A program made the translations under genes and the position numbers. The notes under the pieces are model-generated. The model had not been told where the DNA came from and made no database searches. It was given only the letters and a program-made list of their open reading frames with translations. Below, piece after piece: positions 58,791 through 64,000 of a DNA stretch of 64,000 nucleotides. The number at the start of each line of letters is the position of its first letter. The first letter of the stretch is position 1. Source of the DNA: Zygnema cylindricum (lineage: Eukaryota; Streptophyta; Zygnematophyceae; Zygnematales; Zygnemataceae); the NCBI GenBank assembly GCA_037447655.1, contig JBBHKE010000541.1, forward strand, positions 248,001 to 312,000, written 5' to 3'.

Positions 58791-59824
58791 AGGCCCTCAA
58801 AGTAGGCAGACCTCCATAGGCCCTCAAAGTAGGCAGCTCACATGATGCCTCTAAGATAACCCTAACCCCTTTGTGTTTCACCAAGAATAACTACCACCCT
58901 GGCACACAAAAACTCTAATCACCTTCATCCTTGTGAAGAGAAGACTCTCGTTAGTCGATAGCAAAATGAATCTTTGAATATGCTCCCCTGAGCAGTAAGT
59001 TATGAAGGGTCAAATTTGACCTTTTGTACAGAAGCACTCTGGGAGAGAGGGTCCAATCTATGAAATTTCCTATCTCTCTCTAAAACTCTATCTACCGAAG
59101 TACAGCACCAATCATAATATTATATCGTACAGAAAGATATAGGTGTCGGTGTACTTTTTGTACGGCCATTGTACGACATGGCCAATATGTCGACACATGT
59201 CATATTTGGATTCGATCCTTAAATCGCTGGAGATGTCGTATTCCAATATGGTTGTGCCATGTGTCATTCGATGTGACGTTGACTGCAAACTGCTGAAAAA
59301 CTCTTCCACGATCTCGGCATGCTTCGCGGTTGTCGGATTAAAACGGATTCCAATCGTAGCCGTCATAAATACTTGCGTGATATTTGTTTTGCCTTCAAAA
59401 CAAATTGCGCAGTATCCGTTTCGACTATTCCAAACTCCGTACATTACAAACGGTTTCTATGTCCAAATATTCTGTTAAATGAAATAGCCTACATGTACAG
59501 ATTTATCTATTTATCAAACCCTATATCGTATAACTTTGATTCTAATGTAATTCGCTAAGGCTACCAGCTACAAGCAGCTTTGACGGACGGTAGGTACCAA
59601 GTTCAAATCTTGGGTCCGACAATAACTTTTTTGGTAAATCTACCAATCTAAAGTCTCTCCCAGTCTGGATAGCATAGGCGGCCATGGCTCTATCTCCCTC
59701 TCCAACTTTCACTGACTTCGACAAATGTGGGAGGTGGAGAGAGGAGTTAGGGGCAGACTGCCTTTGCTTCTTTTCTGCATTTTACACAACCTAGAAAATA
59801 ATAAAATAGCTTTTAATTTCTACA
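58771..59824 (-). repeat. element D 5' LTR
   Basis: 1054 bp, minus-strand start TGTAGAAATTAAAAGC at 59824, end AAAGTTACA at 58771. It contains a 27-bp tandem duplication (about 58782-58836) of the part holding CCTCCATAGGCCCTC, which also doubles the gag start codon. A tRNA-like segment lies antisense at 59545-59618, with the canonical loop TTCAAAT in a perfect 5-bp stem. Confidence 0.84.
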
Positions 59825-61289
59825 CAAAGATGGGAGTAGATGCAAAGGTAGAGATTCTAAGATCTCCAACAACTAGATATTAACATAGAGCTCCACATCA
59901 GATGCTACTTTTGTCTCCTTCACGAAGGTGATGCAATCGGCATCAACTTCCCAAATGGATTCAATGATCACATTGCTTATCCTATCCCTTCCTAATAAAG
60001 TGGCTAATCAACTCACCGAGATCGGAGGAAGGTGACACGGAGCACAGCAATAGAGGAGTTGAAAAAATCCCGGGCCAACACGGAATTCGAGTCACTCGGC
60101 GATAAAGACCCTATAATCTCCACCAACGCATCTGCTACAAGTGGACAAAGAGGATCAAAAGCTGTCAGAAATCGGCAAAGATTGAGGTACAAGTCCTAGA
60201 TCAGGAGCACAACCATAGAAGCAACGACGCTGCTGATTACAACAACTCCAAGGGAGAAGGAAGGGACGGACATGAGAAATCTGCAAACGGATGGCAGAAA
60301 ATCAGATGGCAGAAAAATATTAAAACATCAGTCCACACAAGAAAAGTTTGGCCAAATTCCAAGAAACGCAAGGAAAGCGTGGTCACACATGAGTGTCATT
60401 TCACAATGACAAGCAGAGAATTAGTGGGAGGATAAAGGCGAGGGAAAAGGAAGGGGACGACTCACAAAGCAGCCTTCGTCATCATGTGACAAAAATCAGA
60501 CTGCCCCGTGGATTAGGAAATTAGACACAACCACCTACACCTTCACCACCAATGTTGACAGATCTAGAAAAGAAATTTATGTTCTGTGAATGAAGAAAAG
60601 TGTTACATGTCAGACATAGAGAAACTAAGAAACAAAAACAGAAATTATGTAAACCAAGAAACAAAACCAGAAATTATGTTAGTAAATCTGACAACAAAAC
60701 CAGAATTTGGTAGATGACTCAAACTGATAACGATGTATTTTTTTTTACGTAAGCAAAGACAAGGTAAGAACCAAGTCAATCTTTAGTAAAATTCAGTGTA
60801 TCTGAACAGACTCAAAATCACTTCTCAAAACAAGTTACAAATCAGGTTTTAATGGAGACTTTGGAGGGAGGTAGACAAGATTCAAAGAGAGGCAGTAAGA
60901 ACATCAAAACTCTCATTTCTAAAGGTCATAAAACTCACCAAACAGAAAGAGTCAAGACTGAGAAGAGGCACGTGAGGAGTTATGATGTCAAAAGTAGCCA
61001 TTGGACCATAAATGGGTACATAAATCCGTTAATGTTCATATAGACTAAGGCGGAGAGGACAGTAAGGTCTATCTGCATGATAGTTAAGTGGACTCATCAG
61101 ATCTAGAGTCACCAAGGTAGGGGAACCAAGATGAAGCCAAAATAGGAGAAAAGTATGTTGGATACTAAAGGGACAAACTAAAAAATTTTGAGGGAGAAGA
61201 TCTAGTGCACATATTAGTAAGGAGACCAACAAAAAAAAAAAAAACAAGTCTAGCTCTGAGAAACAACTCCAAAGACCAGAGTGCATTCT
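59825..61289. other. no gene or known repeat recognised
   Basis: A-rich sequence with short frames only. An A-run occurs near 61229. Nothing supportable. Confidence 0.5.
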
Positions 61290-61637
61290 GTTGTTCTGAG
61301 ACAACTGCTGACATTGAAGATGAAGAAGATGCAGCAGTAGTCATCATAGAACAAATCAAGAGAGGAAGCTTCCACAAATACCGATGGCTGAACAGAAACT
61401 TTGACAGACTATAACTTTCAGTACAGTAATCTAGTTGTCCTGAAAATATATCACAGTTTAGATAACAAAAAAAAACACACACACACAAAATTTCAATCAA
61501 TTCCGCTAACAAATCTGTGAGATATGCAGAAATGAAATTACATAAAACTGAGTGTACAGTTTTCATATCATTTGTTCCTAATGAATCAAATTCACTAAGT
61601 CCTACTTCTATACACCGAAACTACACTAAGCTGTACG
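61290..61637 (-). repeat. B/C-family fragment: LTR part and gag start
   Basis: Minus strand: YLWKLPLLICSMMTTAASSS and AVVSEQ match the gag start of elements B and C (near 61400-61290). The 61410-61637 part matches their LTR (compare 30200-30380). It ends at CTAAGCTGTACGG against the RT of element F. Confidence 0.78.
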
Positions 61638-62629
61638 GATTAGTTGCAAAAGGTTATACACAGAAAGAAGGGATAGACTACGCAGAAACCTTTGCACCTG
61701 TAGTCAGATTTCCTTCTGTTAGAATCCTTTTAAGTATAGTCGCAGCGGAGGAAATGGAAATCCACCAGATGGATGTTAAAACGGCCTTTTTGCACGGAGA
61801 GTTGGAAGAAGAAATTTACTTGAGGCAACCGGAAGGATTCTTGGAAAGTGGGGAAGTAAATAAAGTTTGCAAACTGATAAAATCACTCTATGGGCTTAAG
61901 CTAGCCTCGCGACAGTGGAATATAAAGCTAGACGAATTTCTGACCGGTTTGGGGTATATAAGAATTAGTTCTGATCACTCTATATATATATTTGAGGATG
62001 AGGATGGAGTGATATTTATTGCTATTTATGTGGATGATTTGTTGGTCTTAAGCAAGTCCTTAGATAAAATTAACAAACTAAAACAGAATCTTAGAATCAT
62101 TTTTGATATGATAGATCTCGGCGAAGCAAAGTACATTTTGGGAATTCAGATGGAGAGAGATAGAGGGAATAAAATTATAAGACTCACTCAAAAAGAAGCA
62201 ATTGGTAATATGCTAGAAAAATTTCAAATGGAGATTGCAAACGGATATACTACTCCTATGGATTTGAAGAAAGTGAGTGAGGGGAGGGAAGAGGGAGGAA
62301 TATTGATCATTAATGATGAGATGGATGAGATAGAAATAAAATTTATGGAAAATATCCCTTATCGGCATATTGTAGGCAGTTTAATTTATTTTATGAACTG
62401 TACCCGTCCGGATATAGCTGCAGCTATAGGTGTCCTTAGTAGAAATCTAAATGAACCAAGAAAAAGAGACTGGGAGGCTGCCAAAAGGGTGATGAGGTAT
62501 CTAGTGGGGACAAGGGATTTATGGTTGCATTTGGGAGGGGAGCACACTGACATCAACACTTGGAGTGATGCCAGTTATGGAGATGTGCCTTTAAAAAGGT
62601 GTACGATTGGATATGTATTGCAAATTTGA
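61517..62629 (+). CDS. Copia element F: uninterrupted RT and RNase H frame, chimeric start
   Basis: 370 open codons. The first ~40 come from the antisense of a B/C-family LTR; true RT begins at [20 protein letters not shown] (61638). RT motifs in order: HQMDVKTAFLHGELEEEIYL, SLYGLKLASRQWN, FIAIYVDDLLVLSKS (catalytic Tyr-Val-Asp-Asp near 62027), LGEAKYILGIQMERD, then RNase H start MNCTRPDIAAAIGVLSRNL and NTWSDASYGDVPLKRC. It ends after GYVLQI where an LTR fragment begins, so the RNase H tail is missing. Best preserved RT in the window; closest to element A in wording. No gag or integrase is attached. Confidence 0.85.
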   Translation: MRYAEMKLHKTECTVFISFVPNESNSLSPTSIHRNYTKLYGLVAKGYTQKEGIDYAETFAPVVRFPSVRILLSIVAAEEMEIHQMDVKTAFLHGELEEEIYLRQPEGFLESGEVNKVCKLIKSLYGLKLASRQWNIKLDEFLTGLGYIRISSDHSIYIFEDEDGVIFIAIYVDDLLVLSKSLDKINKLKQNLRIIFDMIDLGEAKYILGIQMERDRGNKIIRLTQKEAIGNMLEKFQMEIANGYTTPMDLKKVSEGREEGGILIINDEMDEIEIKFMENIPYRHIVGSLIYFMNCTRPDIAAAIGVLSRNLNEPRKRDWEAAKRVMRYLVGTRDLWLHLGGEHTDINTWSDASYGDVPLKRCTIGYVLQI

Positions 62630-62639
62630 ATATGAAGCG

Positions 62640-63198
62640 TGTAAATATGTTTAGATCGGACGGCCGGCATTGTAGCCGCCACACGAAGTGAGCTTTTGGC
62701 GTCATTTGGAGATAGCGTCACGCGGTGCCACGTGGCGCCACATTATTTGATACCGGAGAAGATGGGAGGAGGAACCATGGCTCTCGTTTTCACAGGTGTC
62801 ACCTTGTAGACCATGTCGTACAATGGCCATATAATAAGTAAATCTCTTATTGTACCTTCTTGTACTATATAGTGTTCCTATTAGAGTTGGGTTTGGTTTT
62901 AGGTAGTCGTGAGTACGCAGACCAAGACTTAGTGAGATTTAGGTACCTCTCTCTAAGAGAGCTTGTTACTATAAAGGTCATCTTTGACCATCCATAACTT
63001 ACTTCTTAGGGGAGCAAATTCAGTGATTTTTTTGCGTTTGACTCAAAGAAGTCACGTCCTCACACGGGTGATGGTGGTCAGAATATTTGTTTTCCTGGGC
63101 GGCACTTATTCAGTGGGAAAGTGGAAGGGGCAAATATTATCCTAGAGGCTTTACATAGGCTGCCCATTCTGTGGGTCAATGGAGACCACATAATTTCA
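62640..63198 (+). repeat. LTR fragment of a third Copia subfamily, 3' part
   Basis: Ends TAGAGGCTTTACATAGG..., then ATGGAGACCACATAATTTCA, where the ATG is 20 bp before the end as in the A and D/E LTRs. The LTR start is missing. Confidence 0.65.
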
Positions 63199-63204
63199 AA
63201 TTCC

Positions 63205-64000
63205 CTAAATATGTTTACCCTCCCCTAAATCCTTCTTGTCATTTCTACATTTAAGATCTTTCTTAAGTCTATTTATCTTTTCCAAAGACTTACTCAATAC
63301 CAGCAAGTCATCCACACAGATTGCATTAAAAATGACACCAATCTCATCCTCAAACATATAAATAGAATGGTCAGCACTGATCCGAATATACCCTAGACTG
63401 ATAAGAAACTCATCTAGTTTCTTATTCCATTGTCTGGGGGGCTGTTTCAGTCCATATAAGGACTTTACAAGTCTGCAGACTTTGCTTTCCTGTCCTTCCT
63501 CTACGAAACCTTTTGGTTGCCGAATGAAGATTTCCTCCTCTAGTTCACCGTTGAGGAAGGCGGTCTGAATTTCCATCTGATGTATCTCCATGTCTTCCGC
63601 TGCAACTAAACTAAGGAGAATCCTTACAGATAGGAATCGAACTACCGAAGCAAAGGTCTCCTCATAATCTATCCCTTCTTTTTGGGTGAGCCCTTTTGCC
63701 ACCAACCGAGCCTTATATCTCTCAATGGTATTATTTGGGTTCAGTTTCAAATTAAATACCTATTTACAGCCATTAGGTTATCTATCTGGTGGACAGTCCA
63801 CCAGCTCCCAAGTATTTGCCTCCATGATTGAGGCCATCTCATCATTAATGGCTCTGACCCATATCTCTTTCTCCGGACTGTCTTTTGCCTCCGAGTATGA
63901 CTGAGGCTCATCTGGGTGAGAACGCTTTGTTACCTTGTGAGCACCTTGTTTTTCTTGAAGCCTTTTGCTGCTCCTTCGTCCTCCCTCAAAGTGCGAAGCT
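63205..64000 (-). pseudogene. Copia element G: reverse transcriptase, truncated, runs off the window
   Basis: Minus strand: linker and RT start near 63900-63760 (SPEKEIWVRAINDEMASIME) with stops at the DRxPNGC region, then 63750-63205: [78 protein letters not shown] (Tyr to Cys in the catalytic motif). It breaks off at KKDLGEGKHI against the LTR fragment. Confidence 0.86.

Larger units (their letters stand above)
53392..59824 (-). mobile_element. Copia element D, full length with two LTRs
   Basis: Minus strand: 5' LTR 59824-58771, gag, protease, integrase, RT, RNase H, 3' LTR 54426-53392. All coding parts carry stops or shifts. The 3' LTR continues directly into the gag of element E instead of a target duplication. 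Confidence 0.87.

Overview
The window looks like nuclear DNA of a streptophyte (plant lineage), most probably a charophyte-like alga or early-diverging plant with a large repeat-rich genome. Three things point there. One host gene is a plant-type ankyrin/Raf-like (ILK-family) kinase with long GT-AG introns. The Copia elements carry a primer site that fits plant initiator tRNA-Met. A Ty3/Gypsy element carries a C5 DNA methyltransferase, an arrangement reported, as I recall, for charophytes and dinoflagellates. Species is inference; nothing here proves it.

Layout. 1-3.1 kb: decayed minus-strand coding relics of unknown family. 3.1-9.2 kb: no genes; a belt of poly-purine/poly-pyrimidine tracts, G-runs and minisatellites. 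9.6-17.5 kb: the only convincing host gene, a 12-exon kinase model of 489 residues that keeps frame from start to stop and ends in a CaaX-type tail. 17.5-19.5 kb: intergenic, with short tandem repeats. 19.5-40.1 kb: a nest of Copia elements. Element A (plus, 21766-28157, two 1025-bp LTRs) is inserted in the integrase gene of element B (minus), leaving a 5-bp target duplication. Related fragments B0, X and C follow. The B and C halves form inverted arms that end in LTRs of the A family. 40.1-45.5 kb: mostly unrecognised AT-rich sequence, TC microsatellites and one 10-N gap. 45.5-50.9 kb: a Ty3/Gypsy element with gag, protease and a DNMT3-like methyltransferase, cut off at the start of reverse transcriptase. 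50.9-59.8 kb: two minus-strand Copia elements (D, then truncated E) sharing one LTR. 61.3-64 kb: Copia fragments, one with an uninterrupted RT-RNase H frame (F).

Nearly all retroelement frames are broken by stops or frameshifts, so the transposon genes are fossils. The host kinase and the methyltransferase-bearing Gypsy element are the most informative parts. Percent identities, family names and the splice model were judged by eye, without any search or alignment program.
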